Shown: one piece after another, positions 48,717-59,410 of the stretch
How positions within the stretch are numbered: the stretch's first letter is position 1
Layout: each line of letters starts with the position of its first letter
From: Pseudomonadota bacterium
GTDB taxonomy: Bacteria; Pseudomonadota; Gammaproteobacteria; Burkholderiales; Rhodocyclaceae
Direction: 5' to 3'
NCBI GenBank assembly: GCA_018241685.1
Contig: JAFEDJ010000013.1
Location: forward strand, 248,001-312,000
Length of the DNA stretch: 64,000 bases
Made by a program: the position numbers and the translations under genes
Notes under the pieces: model-generated
The model's input: only the letters and a program-made list of their open reading frames with translations
What the model was told of the DNA's origin: nothing
Databases searched by the model: none

Positions 48717-49300
48717 AGTGCCCCCTTCGTGGAAGGCACCACGCCGGCCTGACGGGGATCCGGCGTAACCGCCATGCGCAGCGCACGGCCAAAGGCCTTG
48801 AACACCGTTTCGCACTGGTGGTGGGCATTGCGGCCCTTCAGGTTGTCGATGTGCAGGCTGACACCGGCGTGATTCACGAAGCCCTGGAAGAACTCGTACA
48901 CCAGCTGGGTGTCCAGCGCGCCGATTGCACCGGCGGTGAAGGGTACGTCGAACTCCAAGCCCGGACGGCCGGACAGATCGACGACGACCCGCGACAGGGC
49001 TTCATCGAGGGGCACGTAGGCATGACCGTAGCGGGTCAGCCCCTTCTTGTCGCCCAGCGCCTTGGCGAAGGCCTGGCCAACGGTGATGCCGACATCCTCG
49101 ACGGTGTGGTGGCCATCGATGTGCAGGTCCCCGCTGGCTTCGATGTCCAGATCGAAGCAGCCATGGCGGGCGATCTGATCGAGCATGTGATCGAAGAAAC
49201 CGATACCGGTATTGAGCTGGCTCTTGCCCGAGCCGTCCAGGTCGACCCTGACCCGGATCTGCGTCTCAAGGGTATTGCGGGATATTTCGGCTTGCCGCAT
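48713..49300 (-). CDS. hisB: Imidazoleglycerol-phosphate dehydratase
   Basis: A 195-residue manganese enzyme with the repeated metal-binding motifs [23 protein letters not shown] and [26 protein letters not shown]. It is the monofunctional form without the histidinol-phosphatase domain of E. coli HisB. It is the first gene of the hisBHAFIE-hinT-tat string. The 110-base gap to the divergent hisC must hold its promoter, since hisC no longer reads into it. Confidence 0.97.
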   Translation of the reverse strand: MRQAEISRNTLETQIRVRVDLDGSGKSQLNTGIGFFDHMLDQIARHGCFDLDIEASGDLHIDGHHTVEDVGITVGQAFAKALGDKKGLTRYGHAYVPLDEALSRVVVDLSGRPGLEFDVPFTAGAIGALDTQLVYEFFQGFVNHAGVSLHIDNLKGRNAHHQCETVFKAFGRALRMAVTPDPRQAGVVPSTKGAL

Positions 49301-49410
49301 TGCGCTTATTTCCAGAAAAACGGTGATGGACTTGGAACGAATGGGGCCATGATAGCATCTAGCGTTTTTACAGTCCCTTGCGGCACTTAGCCGTGCCGCA
49401 CCGACCTGCC

Positions 49411-50502
49411 ATGAGCCGTTTCTGGAGCCCCGTCGTCCACGGCCTGACCCCGTATGTTCCCGGCGAGCAGCCCAAGCTCGCCAACCTGGTCAAGCTCAAC
49501 ACCAACGAGAACCCCTATCCGCCGAGCCCGCGCGTGCTCGAGGCCATCCGCGCCGAGCTCGGTGACGACGCAGACCGCCTGAAGCTCTACCCGGATCCGA
49601 CCGGCGCACAGCTGAAGGCTGCCGTCGCCCGCCATTTCGACGTGGCGCCAGAATGGGTCTTCGTCGGCAACAGCTCGGACGAAGTCCTCGCCCACACCTT
49701 CCATGCCTTGCTCAAGCACGACGCGCCGCTGCTGTTCCCGGACATCAGCTACAGCTTCTATCCGGTGTATTGCGGGCTGTACGGCATCAATTTTGAAGCC
49801 GTGCCCCTCGACGAACACTTTGCGATCCGTGTGGACGACTACCTGTCACGCGGTGCCGATCAGGTCGGAGGTGTGATCTTCCCGAACCCGAACGCCCCCA
49901 CCGGTCGCCTGCTGGAACTCGACGAGATCGCCCGCCTGGCGGAGGGCCTGCCGGACAGCCCGATCGTCATCGACGAGGCCTACGTGGATTTCGGCGGACT
50001 CGACACGATCCCCACCGCCGTGGCGCTGGTCAAGCGCTACCCCAACGTGCTGGTCACCCAGACCCTATCCAAGTCGCGCTCCCTCGCCGGCCTGCGCACC
50101 GGCTTCGCGATCGGCCAGCCGGAGCTCATCGAAGCCCTGACCCGCGTGAAGGACAGCTTCAACTCCTATCCTCTCGACCGCCTGGCCCTAGTCGGCGCCA
50201 GCGCCGCGCTGGATGACGAAGCCTACTTCGAGCAGACCCGCCGGCAGGTCATCGCCAGCCGCGACACCCTGTCCGAAGATCTCGCCACGCTGGGCTTCGA
50301 GGTGCTGCCGTCCGCGGCCAACTTCGTGTTCGCCCGCCATCCGGCCCACGACGCCGCCGCCCTGGCCGCCGCGCTGCGCGAACGCAGCATCATCGTGCGC
50401 CACTTCAAGGCACCCCGCATCGACCAGTTCCTGCGCATCACCGTGGGCACCGATGCCCAGTGCGCACTGCTCATTCAGGCGCTGAAGGCGATCCTGGCCT
50501 GA
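49411..50502 (+). CDS. hisC: Histidinol-phosphate aminotransferase (inverted relative to the his cluster)
   Basis: A 363-residue PLP enzyme. The start [33 protein letters not shown], the PNPNAPTG segment and the PLP lysine in [14 protein letters not shown] define HisC. It lies between hisD and hisB but on the opposite strand, whereas the flanking his genes all read leftward. It faces hisD, with a bidirectional-looking terminator between them, and diverges from hisB. ATG 49411 is preferred to an upstream TTG at 49378. Confidence 0.96.
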   Translation: MSRFWSPVVHGLTPYVPGEQPKLANLVKLNTNENPYPPSPRVLEAIRAELGDDADRLKLYPDPTGAQLKAAVARHFDVAPEWVFVGNSSDEVLAHTFHALLKHDAPLLFPDISYSFYPVYCGLYGINFEAVPLDEHFAIRVDDYLSRGADQVGGVIFPNPNAPTGRLLELDEIARLAEGLPDSPIVIDEAYVDFGGLDTIPTAVALVKRYPNVLVTQTLSKSRSLAGLRTGFAIGQPELIEALTRVKDSFNSYPLDRLALVGASAALDDEAYFEQTRRQVIASRDTLSEDLATLGFEVLPSAANFVFARHPAHDAAALAAALRERSIIVRHFKAPRIDQFLRITVGTDAQCALLIQALKAILA

Positions 50503-50524
50503 TTCTTCGAGTACTGACGTACAC

Positions 50525-50555
50525 AAAAAAGCCGCACCCTCGGGTGCGGCTTTTT
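50525..50555 (+). terminator. Intrinsic terminator after hisC
   Basis: GCCGCACC pairs with GGTGCGGC around CTCG, flanked by A6 before and T5 after. The sequence can act for both hisC and the convergent hisD. Confidence 0.9.
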
Positions 50556-50577
50556 CACATCCAGCCGGAGAAGCGAA

Positions 50578-51894
50578 TCACCCCTTCAGACGCATCTCCG
50601 CCGAGCGGGCGTGGGCCTGCAGGCCTTCGCCATGGGCCAGCACCGAGGCGATCCTGCCGAGGGTCTGGGCGCCCTGCTCCGAAATGTCGATGAGGCTGGT
50701 GCGCTTCTGGAAGTCGTACACCCCCAGCGGACTGGAGAAGCGTGCGCTGCGCATCGTCGGCAGCACGTGGTTGGGGCCGGCGCAGTAGTCACCGAGGGCC
50801 TCGACCGAATAGTGGCCGATGAAGATCGCACCAGCATGGCGGATCTGGTCGATCCACTGGTACGGGTCGGCCAGCGACAACTCCAGGTGCTCAGGTGCGA
50901 TACGGTTGGCAACCTCACAGGCTTCCGCCAGGTCACGCACCAGCACCAAGGCACCACGATTGGCCAACGACGTGGCGATCGTGTCACGGCGCGGCATTTC
51001 CGGCAGCAGGCGGGCAATGCTCGTCTCCACCCGGGCGATGAAGTCCTCGTCGGTACACAGCAGGATCGACTGGGCCAGCTCATCGTGCTCGGCCTGCGCA
51101 AACAGGTCCATCGCCACCCAGTCCGGATTGCCGGTGCCATCGGAGATGATCAGCACTTCGGACGGCCCGGCCACCATGTCGATGCCGACAGTGCCGAAGA
51201 CGCGCCGCTTGGCGCTCGCCACATAGGCATTGCCCGGCCCGACGATCTTGTCCACCTGCGGGATGGTCTGCGTGCCATAAGCCAGCGCGGCAACGGCTTG
51301 GGCGCCGCCGATGGTGAACACACGGTCCACTCCGGTGATCGCCGCAGCGGCCAGCACCAGCTGGCTGCGCTCGCCACGAGGCGTCGGCACCACCATGATC
51401 AGCTCACCGACGCCAGCCACCTTGGCGGGAATCGCATTCATCAGCACCGAGCTGGGGTAGGACGCACGGCCGCCCGGCACATACAGGCCGACGCGGTCCA
51501 GCGGCGTGACCTTCTGGCCCAGGCGAGTGCCGGCCATGCCTGCGGACTCGTCGTTGTAACGCCAGGATTCGAGCACCTGACGTTCGTGATAGGTGCGCAC
51601 GCGCGCGGCGGCGGCTTCCAGCGCCTGGCGCTGCTCGTCGCTGAGGCCCGCCAGCGCGGCCTCGAGATCAGCCCGCGGCAGCTCCAGCGCCGCCATGTCG
51701 CTGACGTCCAGATGATCGAAGCGGCGGGTGTACTCGACAACGGCGGCGTCACCGTTCTTGCGCACATTCGTCAGGATATCGCCGACCGCCTGCTCGATGG
51801 CCGCATCGGTGCTGCCTTCGAAGGCCAGCAGCGCATCCAGCGTGGCGATGAAGTCGGGTTCGGCGGAGGACAGGCGACGGATCTGGGCGCTCAT
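50578..51894 (-). CDS. hisD: Histidinol dehydrogenase
   Basis: A 438-residue NAD and zinc enzyme for the last two steps of histidine synthesis. Recognisable segments are [20 protein letters not shown], the [19 protein letters not shown] site, [10 protein letters not shown] and the zinc and catalytic [20 protein letters not shown] (shortened). ATG 51894 overlaps the hisG stop (ATGA); an in-frame extension inside hisG has no hisD-like sequence. Transcription from hisG ends at the convergent terminator with hisC. Confidence 0.97.
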   Translation of the reverse strand: MSAQIRRLSSAEPDFIATLDALLAFEGSTDAAIEQAVGDILTNVRKNGDAAVVEYTRRFDHLDVSDMAALELPRADLEAALAGLSDEQRQALEAAAARVRTYHERQVLESWRYNDESAGMAGTRLGQKVTPLDRVGLYVPGGRASYPSSVLMNAIPAKVAGVGELIMVVPTPRGERSQLVLAAAAITGVDRVFTIGGAQAVAALAYGTQTIPQVDKIVGPGNAYVASAKRRVFGTVGIDMVAGPSEVLIISDGTGNPDWVAMDLFAQAEHDELAQSILLCTDEDFIARVETSIARLLPEMPRRDTIATSLANRGALVLVRDLAEACEVANRIAPEHLELSLADPYQWIDQIRHAGAIFIGHYSVEALGDYCAGPNHVLPTMRSARFSSPLGVYDFQKRTSLIDISEQGAQTLGRIASVLAHGEGLQAHARSAEMRLKG

Positions 51895-52535
51895 TTCTTG
51901 ATGGCTCCTGCAAAGGCCTCCAGCACCGGCTGGATCAGCTCGCGCTTGAGCTTGAGGGAGGCCTGATTGACGACGAGGCGGGAGCTGATCGGCATGATGT
52001 CCTCCACTTCCACCAGGTTGTTGGCCTTCAGCGTGCTGCCGGTGGACACCAGATCGACGATCGCGTCGGCCAGGCCGACCAGCGGCGCGAGCTCCATGGA
52101 GCCGTAGAGCTTGATCAGGTCCACGTGCATGCCCTTGGCCGCGAAGTGCGCCTTGGCCGCCTTCACGTACTTGGTCGCTACGCGGATGCGCGCACCGCGC
52201 TGGACGGCGGCGGCGTAGTCGAACTCCTTCGGCACGGCCACACACAGGCGGCACTTGGCGATATTGAGGTCTAGCGGCTGGTACAGGCCGGCGCCACCGT
52301 GCTCCAGCAGCACGTCCTTGCCGGCGATACCCATGTCCGCCGCACCGTACTGCACGTAGGTCGGCGTATCGGTGGCGCGCACGATGACCAGCCGCACATC
52401 CGGCCGGTTGGTGCCGATGATGAGCTTGCGCGACGTCTCCGGGTTATCGGTCGGCGTGATCCCCGCGGCGGCGAGCAGCGGCAGGGTTTCCTCGAAGATT
52501 CGGCCCTTCGAGAGGGCAAGCGTAATGCCGTTCAA
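51891..52535 (-). CDS. hisG: ATP phosphoribosyltransferase, short form
   Basis: A 214-residue catalytic subunit for the first, feedback-controlled step of histidine synthesis. It begins (L)[20 protein letters not shown] and has [23 protein letters not shown] and [19 protein letters not shown]. The short form lacks the C-terminal regulatory domain and needs HisZ, which is not in this window. The start is a TTG at 52535; no in-frame ATG precedes it and the ribosome-binding site is weak, suggesting modest translation. Confidence 0.95.
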   Translation of the reverse strand: MNGITLALSKGRIFEETLPLLAAAGITPTDNPETSRKLIIGTNRPDVRLVIVRATDTPTYVQYGAADMGIAGKDVLLEHGGAGLYQPLDLNIAKCRLCVAVPKEFDYAAAVQRGARIRVATKYVKAAKAHFAAKGMHVDLIKLYGSMELAPLVGLADAIVDLVSTGSTLKANNLVEVEDIMPISSRLVVNQASLKLKRELIQPVLEAFAGAIKK

Positions 52536-52706
52536 GATGATGCTCTGTGTGCGTAAAGCGCGATTCTATCCGATTCGGGGAGCCCTTCGCGCCCGATGCG
52601 GCGGGACGTTTGCGCAGCGCCCCCTTTCTGCTAGCCTTGGCTCGTGGCTGAACCGCCGTCCGGCGGGATCGGCCATTTTCTTTTGATCGAACCTAAGGAG
52701 TACCCA

Positions 52707-53090
52707 GTGAAACCCGAAATCATCGTGTCCACGCGCGACCTCGAACGCCTCGAAGCCCTTCTCTCCAAGCCGCCCACCCGCAACCGCAGCGATCTCGACG
52801 GCCTCCGCGGCGAGCTCGAACGGGCCACCGTAGTCGACGACGACGAGATGCCTGCAGACGTGATCAGCATGAACAGCCGCGCCCGCTTCCGCGAGGAGAT
52901 GTCCGGACGCGAGTACGATCTGACCCTCGCCTGGCCCCACGATGCGGGCAGCGGCGACGGCAAGGTATCGATCTTTTCCCCGGCCGGCAGCGCCCTGCTG
53001 GGATTGTCGGTGGGCCAGATCATCGACTGGCACACCCCTGACGGCCACGCCATCCAGCTGAAGGTGCTGGCCGTGACACCGGGCCGCTAG
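52707..53090 (+). CDS. rnk: Regulator of nucleoside diphosphate kinase
   Basis: A 127-residue Rnk protein: a short N-terminal coiled-coil (KPEIIVSTRDLERLEALLSK) and a GreA/GreB-like C-terminal FKBP-fold domain (about 50-125) with VISMNSRARF and FSPAGSALLGLSVGQIIDW. It binds RNA polymerase and affects nucleotide pools. The start is GTG 52707, with TAAGGAG six bases upstream. It sits alone on the + strand between murA and hisG, which both read the other way. Confidence 0.92.
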   Translation: MKPEIIVSTRDLERLEALLSKPPTRNRSDLDGLRGELERATVVDDDEMPADVISMNSRARFREEMSGREYDLTLAWPHDAGSGDGKVSIFSPAGSALLGLSVGQIIDWHTPDGHAIQLKVLAVTPGR

Positions 53091-53105
53091 CCCCGCGTCA
53101 ACCAT

Positions 53106-53123
53106 GGGCCGCCGAGGCGGCCC
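53106..53123. terminator. Hairpin between rnk and murA
   Basis: A perfect eight-base GC stem (GGGCCGCC / GGCGGCCC) with a two-base centre, between convergent genes and without a T run. A weak or factor-assisted terminator is possible. Confidence 0.4.
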
Positions 53124-53139
53124 ACCCGTCATGCGCTAT

Positions 53140-54393
<1,254 letters not shown>

Positions 54394-54404
54394 TCAAAGG
54401 GCGA

Positions 54405-54659
54405 TCAGCCCAGTTCCTTCTGCAATTCGGCCCACTGGGTGGGCGTAAAGGTCGACAACTGAAGGGCGTGGATCTCGTTGCCCATCAGCTTGCCCAGGGT
54501 GGCATACACCGCCTGGTGCTGACGCACCCGCGGCTTGCCTTCAAATGCCGGGCTGACGACGATGCCCGTGAAATGGGTGCCGTCATCCCCTTCGATCTGC
54601 AGGAAATCACACTCGAGACCTGCAGCAATCAACCGCTCGATTTCGCTAGCCGGAAACAT
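54405..54659 (-). CDS. ibaG: BolA-family protein IbaG
   Basis: An 84-residue BolA-fold protein with VVSPAFEGKPRVRQHQAVYATLG, the family signature including the conserved His. IbaG works with monothiol glutaredoxin in iron-sulfur and acid responses. ATG 54659 is chosen because GAGGAG lies five to six bases upstream; a GTG six bases earlier would overlap that site. It sits between the ABC permease and murA, the same place as yrbA in E. coli. Confidence 0.9.
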   Translation of the reverse strand: MFPASEIERLIAAGLECDFLQIEGDDGTHFTGIVVSPAFEGKPRVRQHQAVYATLGKLMGNEIHALQLSTFTPTQWAELQKELG

Positions 54660-54668
54660 AATCACTCC

Positions 54669-55424
54669 TCAGGCCCGCAGCTTGTAGCCCCTGGCAAGCA
54701 TTTGCAGGGTAAGCACCGCGAGCACGACAAAACAGACAGTCACGACCCCAAGGCTCGCCCACGGCGACACATCGGAGACTCCGAAAAAGCCATACCTAAA
54801 CCCGTCAATCATGAAGAAAAACGGGTTGAAATGCGACACCCCCTGCCAGAAGCCGGGCAGCGAGTGGATCGAATAGAACACGCCGGAGAGCATCGTCAGC
54901 GGCATGATCAGGAAGTTCTGGAAGGCTGCCAACTGGTCGAACTTGTCAGCCCAGATCCCCGCGATCACGCCGAGGCTCGCAAGAAACGCGCCTCCGACCA
55001 GTGCAAAGGCTACGATCCACAACGGCTCGGCGAAAGGCAGGTGTGCAAAGGGCAAGGCCGCCAGCAGCACGCCGATCCCGCACAGGCTGCCGCGCAGCAC
55101 CGCCGCCAGCACGTAGGCGGAATAGAACTCCCGGTAGGAAATTGGCGGCAACAGCACAAACACGATGTTGCCGGTGATCTTGCTCTGGATCAGCGACGAC
55201 GAGCTGTTGGCGAAGGCGTTCTGCAGCACCGTCATCATCACCAGGCCCGGCACCAGGAAGGCCGTGTAGTTGACGCCCGGGAAAGGCTGAACGTGATCCT
55301 CAAGCACATGGCCGAAGATCAATAGATAGAGCACCGCATTGAGCACCGGCGACAACACCGTCTGGAAACCCACCTTCCAGAAGCGCAGGCACTCCTTGTA
55401 CAACAGGGTCTTGAAACCTTCCAT
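54669..55424 (-). CDS. ABC-2 type permease (YadH-like)
   Basis: A 251-residue membrane protein with six helices and the ABC-2 pattern (VNYTAFLVPGLVMMTVLQNAFANSSSSLIQSKITG-type and SLPGFWQGVSHFNPFFFMIDGFRY). It is the partner of the ATPase encoded just upstream and probably exports a lipid or glycan-related compound; the substrate is unknown. It lies between the ATPase gene and ibaG with small gaps, within the mla-mur block. Confidence 0.9.
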   Translation of the reverse strand: MEGFKTLLYKECLRFWKVGFQTVLSPVLNAVLYLLIFGHVLEDHVQPFPGVNYTAFLVPGLVMMTVLQNAFANSSSSLIQSKITGNIVFVLLPPISYREFYSAYVLAAVLRGSLCGIGVLLAALPFAHLPFAEPLWIVAFALVGGAFLASLGVIAGIWADKFDQLAAFQNFLIMPLTMLSGVFYSIHSLPGFWQGVSHFNPFFFMIDGFRYGFFGVSDVSPWASLGVVTVCFVVLAVLTLQMLARGYKLRA

Positions 55425-55430
55425 GCTGCC

Positions 55431-56333
55431 TCAGTTCTGGTTCATCACGCCAACGAAGACCTGTTCCAGGTCAGGCTTGCCGAGGGCCATGTCGACGATC
55501 TCGGCACCGGCGGACTTGAGGCCGGCAAGCAGGTGCCCGACCTCGTCGAAATTATCGAAACCCAGCGTCCATTGCAGGCCATCCCGGGAAAGCACGCGCC
55601 CCTCCAGTTCCGGCGATACGACAACGGGTTTCGCCAGCCGCAGTTGCAGCGTATGGCTGGCGAAACGCTGCAGCAGATTGGCCGTCGTGTCCAGCGCCAC
55701 AATGCGCCCCGCCTTCAGCATGGCGATGCGCCCGCACAGGGACTCGGCCTCTTCAAGGTAATGGGTGGTCAGCACGATGGTGTGACCATCCTGATTCAGC
55801 TTGCGGATGAACTGCCACAAGCCGTGACGCAACTCCACATCCACGCCGGCTGTCGGCTCGTCAAGGACGATGACAGGCGGACGATGGACCAGCGCCTGGG
55901 CCACCAGCGCCCGACGCTTCATGCCGCCCGACAGCATGCGCATGTTGGAGCTGGCCTTTTCGGTGAGATCCAGATGATGCAGGATCTCGTCGATCCAGTC
56001 GTCGTTGTTGCGGATCCCGAAATAGCCCGACTGGATGCGCAGCATCTCGCGCACGTTGAAGAACGGATCAAAGACCAGTTCCTGCGGCACCACACCAAGA
56101 GCCAGGCGCGCGGCGCGGTAATCGCGGACCACGTCATGACCCATGACCTCCAGCGTGCCGGAGTCAGGCCGCGCCAGCCCCGCCAGGGATGAAATCAGGG
56201 TGGTCTTGCCGGCCCCGTTGGGACCGAGCAGGCCGAAGAACTCGCCCTGGGCCACCTCGAGGTCGACGCCGGCCAGGGCCTGCAGGGAACGGAAACGCTT
56301 GGTGACACCGGCAATACGGATCGCTGGACTCAT
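55431..56333 (-). CDS. ABC transporter ATP-binding protein (YadG-like)
   Basis: A 300-residue ABC ATPase. It contains the Walker A motif GPNGAGKTT (about 37-45), signature LSGGMKRR, Walker B VIVLDEPTAGVD and a switch histidine in LTTHYLEEAE. The C-terminal 80 residues resemble the regulatory part of drug- and lipid-type exporters. It energises the ABC-2 permease, six bases downstream. In many betaproteobacteria this pair is placed directly after the mla genes. Confidence 0.93.
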   Translation of the reverse strand: MSPAIRIAGVTKRFRSLQALAGVDLEVAQGEFFGLLGPNGAGKTTLISSLAGLARPDSGTLEVMGHDVVRDYRAARLALGVVPQELVFDPFFNVREMLRIQSGYFGIRNNDDWIDEILHHLDLTEKASSNMRMLSGGMKRRALVAQALVHRPPVIVLDEPTAGVDVELRHGLWQFIRKLNQDGHTIVLTTHYLEEAESLCGRIAMLKAGRIVALDTTANLLQRFASHTLQLRLAKPVVVSPELEGRVLSRDGLQWTLGFDNFDEVGHLLAGLKSAGAEIVDMALGKPDLEQVFVGVMNQN

Positions 56334-56349
56334 GAGACGGACGACAGGC

Positions 56350-56634
56350 TCAGCGAGCCAGAGAAAGAATGGAATCGACGTCGTAGAGGGACGCGAGACT
56401 GACCAGCGCCACCGGCGCCCGGTCGATGGAAAGCTGCCGTCCGGCAGCCCGGGCGCTGCGCTGCCAGCTCAGCAACAGGGCCAGCGCCGCGGAATCCACT
56501 TGCGTCACGCCGGACAGATCGACGACACGGTCACCACCGGCAACGTGCTCGCGCCCGGCCTCCACCAGCGCCGCAACGGTGGCGATGGTCAGGGGGCCGC
56601 TGAGGCTCAGGCGAGTGCCTTCAGCCTGGATCAT
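56350..56634 (-). CDS. mlaB: Phospholipid transport STAS protein MlaB
   Basis: A 94-residue STAS-domain protein, with DRVVDLSGVTQVDSAALALLLSW as its core. MlaB binds the MlaF ATPase and stabilises the MlaFEDB complex in the inner membrane. Its start overlaps the mlaC stop by four bases. It is the last mla gene and is followed 16 bases later by the YadG-like gene. Confidence 0.92.
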   Translation of the reverse strand: MIQAEGTRLSLSGPLTIATVAALVEAGREHVAGGDRVVDLSGVTQVDSAALALLLSWQRSARAAGRQLSIDRAPVALVSLASLYDVDSILSLAR

Positions 56635-57263
56635 TTCTTGGCAGCCACAGCAGGATCGATCTGCTTGTTCTTGTCCTTCAGGGACTTGATCAACCCATCG
56701 ATACCGCCGGCGCGCACTTCCTGACCAAACTCGTCACGGTAGTTGGTGACGAGGCTTACGCCCGCTACCAGCACGTCGTAGACCTTCCAGTTGTCGCCCT
56801 GCTTCTCGAGGTTGTAATCGATCTGCACCGCCTTGGCGCCCGCCTGACGCACCTTGGTACGTACGATCACGTCGGTGTCCTCGGGCTTGGCCTTCAGTGG
56901 CTCGAAATCGATTTGCTGATCGCGGTACTTGGTCAGCGCATTGGAATAGGTGCGCACCAGCAGCGTCTTGAACTCCTGGGTCAGCGTGCCCTTCTGGTCG
57001 GCGGAGGCCTGCTTCCAGTCCTTGCCGACGGCCAGACGGGTCATGTGGGCGAAGTCGAAGTAAGGCAGCACCTTGGTTTCGACCAAGCTGACGGCCTTGC
57101 GGGTGTCGCCGGACTGGATCGCCTTGTCCTGGCGGACGATGGAAATCACGTCATCGCTGACGCTCTTGACCAGGGCATCGGGCGCCACGGTATTGGCTGC
57201 GGCGCTGAACTGGATGCCAAGGCCCAGCACCAGCGCGGCAAACAGGGAGGTGAAGCGTTTCAT
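56631..57263 (-). CDS. mlaC: Periplasmic phospholipid shuttle MlaC
   Basis: A 210-residue periplasmic carrier with a signal peptide (cleavage after SAA, near residue 23) and the MlaC/Ttg2 pattern FDFAHMTRLAVGKDWKQA-type (YFDFAHMTRLAVGKDW) and RTYSNALTKYRDQQIDF. It moves phospholipid between outer-membrane MlaA and inner-membrane MlaFEDB. It overlaps mlaA at its start and mlaB at its end. Confidence 0.95.
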   Translation of the reverse strand: MKRFTSLFAALVLGLGIQFSAAANTVAPDALVKSVSDDVISIVRQDKAIQSGDTRKAVSLVETKVLPYFDFAHMTRLAVGKDWKQASADQKGTLTQEFKTLLVRTYSNALTKYRDQQIDFEPLKAKPEDTDVIVRTKVRQAGAKAVQIDYNLEKQGDNWKVYDVLVAGVSLVTNYRDEFGQEVRAGGIDGLIKSLKDKNKQIDPAVAAKK

Positions 57264-58090
57264 TGGCTTTCCTTCTTGTCGGGGGAGGGAGATTTATCAG
57301 CAGCGCCACCGGCCGCATTCGCGTCGGTCGCTGCCTTATCGTTGTCGCTGTCGGAGGAGTCGTCCTCGTCCGGATCCTTTTCGCGCGGAGGCTGGCCGTC
57401 GAAGATCTGGTTGCGGCGGTACTGCATGTAGAAACTGCGCATGTAGCCGTACTTGTCCAGGGCTGCCTCTTCTGCAGCCGTATCGGCCCCCAGCAGCGCA
57501 GCTCGCTTGCTGACGAAGCGCAGGCCGGTCAGGCTGTTGCGGGCACCGACATCCTCGAGCTGCATGAGCGGATCGAAATGGAAGTCGCCGATCAGCGACA
57601 CGCCATCCCGGACATTGCTCGGCCCCAGCAAGGGCAGCACAAGGTAGGGACCATCGCCAACGCCCCAATAGCCCAGCGTCTGCCCCAGATCCTCGTCGTG
57701 CTTCTCCAGACCGATTTCGCTCGCAACGTCGAAGACACCCAGCAAACCCACCGTGGAGTTGAGCAGGAAGCGTCCGCCGTCGGAGAGGCCGTCGACGAAC
57801 TTGCCCTGCAGCAGGTTATTGACGCCGATCCAGACGTCCGCAATGTTGCCGAAGAAGTTCGCGACACCAGTCTTCAGCGGCAGCGGCGCCTGATCATAGA
57901 CCTCGGCCACCGGACGCATCACGTACTTGTCCGCCTTTTCATTGAACTGGAAAGTGGCGCGGTTCATCGGCTCAAGGGGATCCTTGGGATGCCCGCCGGG
58001 CCCTGCACAGCCCGCCACGGCGAACGCCAGCCCAATGGCCAGCGTGCTCCGTCGCAGCAAGGTCGATTCAGGTTTGCTGTTCTTGTTCAT
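57260..58090 (-). CDS. mlaA: Outer-membrane lipoprotein MlaA (VacJ)
   Basis: A 276-residue lipoprotein with a lipobox Cys near residue 27 (AVAGC). The MlaA pattern follows: DPLEPMNRATFQFNEKADKYV, FFGNIADVWIGVNNLLQG, LNSTVGLLGVFDVASEIGL and GPYLVLPLLGPSNVRD. It removes surface-exposed phospholipid from the outer membrane. The C-terminal 45 residues are a low-complexity acidic Asp/Ser/Ala tail, which is extra compared with E. coli. It is inside the mla operon here rather than elsewhere. Start 58090 has the better spacing from GGGA. Confidence 0.95.
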   Translation of the reverse strand: MNKNSKPESTLLRRSTLAIGLAFAVAGCAGPGGHPKDPLEPMNRATFQFNEKADKYVMRPVAEVYDQAPLPLKTGVANFFGNIADVWIGVNNLLQGKFVDGLSDGGRFLLNSTVGLLGVFDVASEIGLEKHDEDLGQTLGYWGVGDGPYLVLPLLGPSNVRDGVSLIGDFHFDPLMQLEDVGARNSLTGLRFVSKRAALLGADTAAEEAALDKYGYMRSFYMQYRRNQIFDGQPPREKDPDEDDSSDSDNDKAATDANAAGGAADKSPSPDKKESQ

Positions 58091-58151
58091 TGTCATTCCG
58101 GCCCGCACTCGGCGCGGCGCTCTCTGTATTGATCCGCCCCCGCAGCCTTCC

Positions 58152-58631
58152 TTACTTTGCGGGCGCCTGCTCTCCGTCAGCCGCCTTGTTGAACATGAAC
58201 TGACTGATCAGCTTTTCGAGAACAACGGCGGATTGGGTCTTTTTGATGACATCACCGGGTGCGAGGGCCTTTTCCTCTCCACCGGGATCGAGACCGAGGT
58301 ACTGCTCGCCGAGCAAACCGGAGGTCAGGATGTTGGCGAACGTATCAGTCGGGAACTTGTAACGCCCGTCCACCGAGAAGACAACTTCAGCCTGAAAGTG
58401 TTCATTGTCGTAGCGAATTTCGGTGACCCGCCCCACCAGCACGCCAGCACTCTTGACCGGCGCACGCACCTTGAGGCCACCGATGTTGTCGAAACGGGCG
58501 CTGAGGGTATAGGGCGACCGGATGTCCGACCCGGAAATGCTGGCGACCTTGAGGGCCAGGAACAACAACGCGGCGATACCCATTGCCACGAAAACACCGA
58601 CCCACAGGTCGAGCGTCGTGCGACTCATCAT
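58152..58631 (-). CDS. mlaD: Phospholipid-binding MCE protein MlaD
   Basis: A 159-residue protein with one N-terminal membrane helix ([21 protein letters not shown]) and an MCE domain (about 38-118: [33 protein letters not shown]). It forms the hexameric ring of the MlaFEDB complex in the periplasm. Its start overlaps the mlaE stop. Confidence 0.97.
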   Translation of the reverse strand: MMSRTTLDLWVGVFVAMGIAALLFLALKVASISGSDIRSPYTLSARFDNIGGLKVRAPVKSAGVLVGRVTEIRYDNEHFQAEVVFSVDGRYKFPTDTFANILTSGLLGEQYLGLDPGGEEKALAPGDVIKKTQSAVVLEKLISQFMFNKAADGEQAPAK

Positions 58632-59410
58632 AGACCTCGGAACATGAAAGACGTCATTACAAAATCAAGCGCCAGAATGGCCAGCGCAGAGCTCACGACG
58701 GTACGCGTGATCGCCCGGGACACCCCCTCAGCGGTCGGCACGCAGTCGTAGCCTTCGAACACGGCGATCAACGCGACGGCAACGCCGAACACGGCGCTCT
58801 TGAACACCCCGTTGAGCACGTCGTAACGGAAATCGACGGCCGCTCGCATCTGCGACCAGAAGGCACCATCATCGACACCGATGAACACCACTCCGATCAG
58901 CCAGCCACCAAAAATCCCCATCGTCGAGAACAGCGCAGCCAGCAGCGGCATGGACACCACGCCGCCCCAGAAACGCGGCGCCACTACACGAGCAATCGGA
59001 TTGACCGCCATCATGTCCATCGCCTTGAGCTGCTCGGTGACCTTCATCAGGCCGATTTCCGCCGTCACCGCCGAGCCGGCCCGACTGGCGAACAGCAGAC
59101 CAGCCACCACCGGACCGAGTTCCCGCAACAGTGACAACGCCACCATCGTGCCCATCGCCTCGCTGGAACCATAGCGCTGCAGGATTTCATAGCCCTGCAG
59201 CCCCAGCACCAGGCCGACAAACAGGCCAGACACCAAGATGATCAGCAGCGACAGCACACCGCTGAAGTACAGCTCGCGGATCGTCAGGTGCAGCCGCATG
59301 AAGGACTGCCCCGAGTAACGCAGTATCAATACGAAGAAACGGGCGATGAAGCCCAGCTGCCAGACCCCACTGATCGCCAGGGAGCCCAACTTGCGAAACA
59401 CATCCCCCAT
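58628..59410 (-). CDS. mlaE: Phospholipid transport permease MlaE
   Basis: A 260-residue membrane protein with five to six helices and the MlaE family segments [26 protein letters not shown] and [23 protein letters not shown] (patterns shortened). It is the permease of the MlaFEDB complex. Its ATG overlaps the mlaF stop by one base (TGATG). Confidence 0.97.
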   Translation of the reverse strand: MGDVFRKLGSLAISGVWQLGFIARFFVLILRYSGQSFMRLHLTIRELYFSGVLSLLIILVSGLFVGLVLGLQGYEILQRYGSSEAMGTMVALSLLRELGPVVAGLLFASRAGSAVTAEIGLMKVTEQLKAMDMMAVNPIARVVAPRFWGGVVSMPLLAALFSTMGIFGGWLIGVVFIGVDDGAFWSQMRAAVDFRYDVLNGVFKSAVFGVAVALIAVFEGYDCVPTAEGVSRAITRTVVSSALAILALDFVMTSFMFRGL

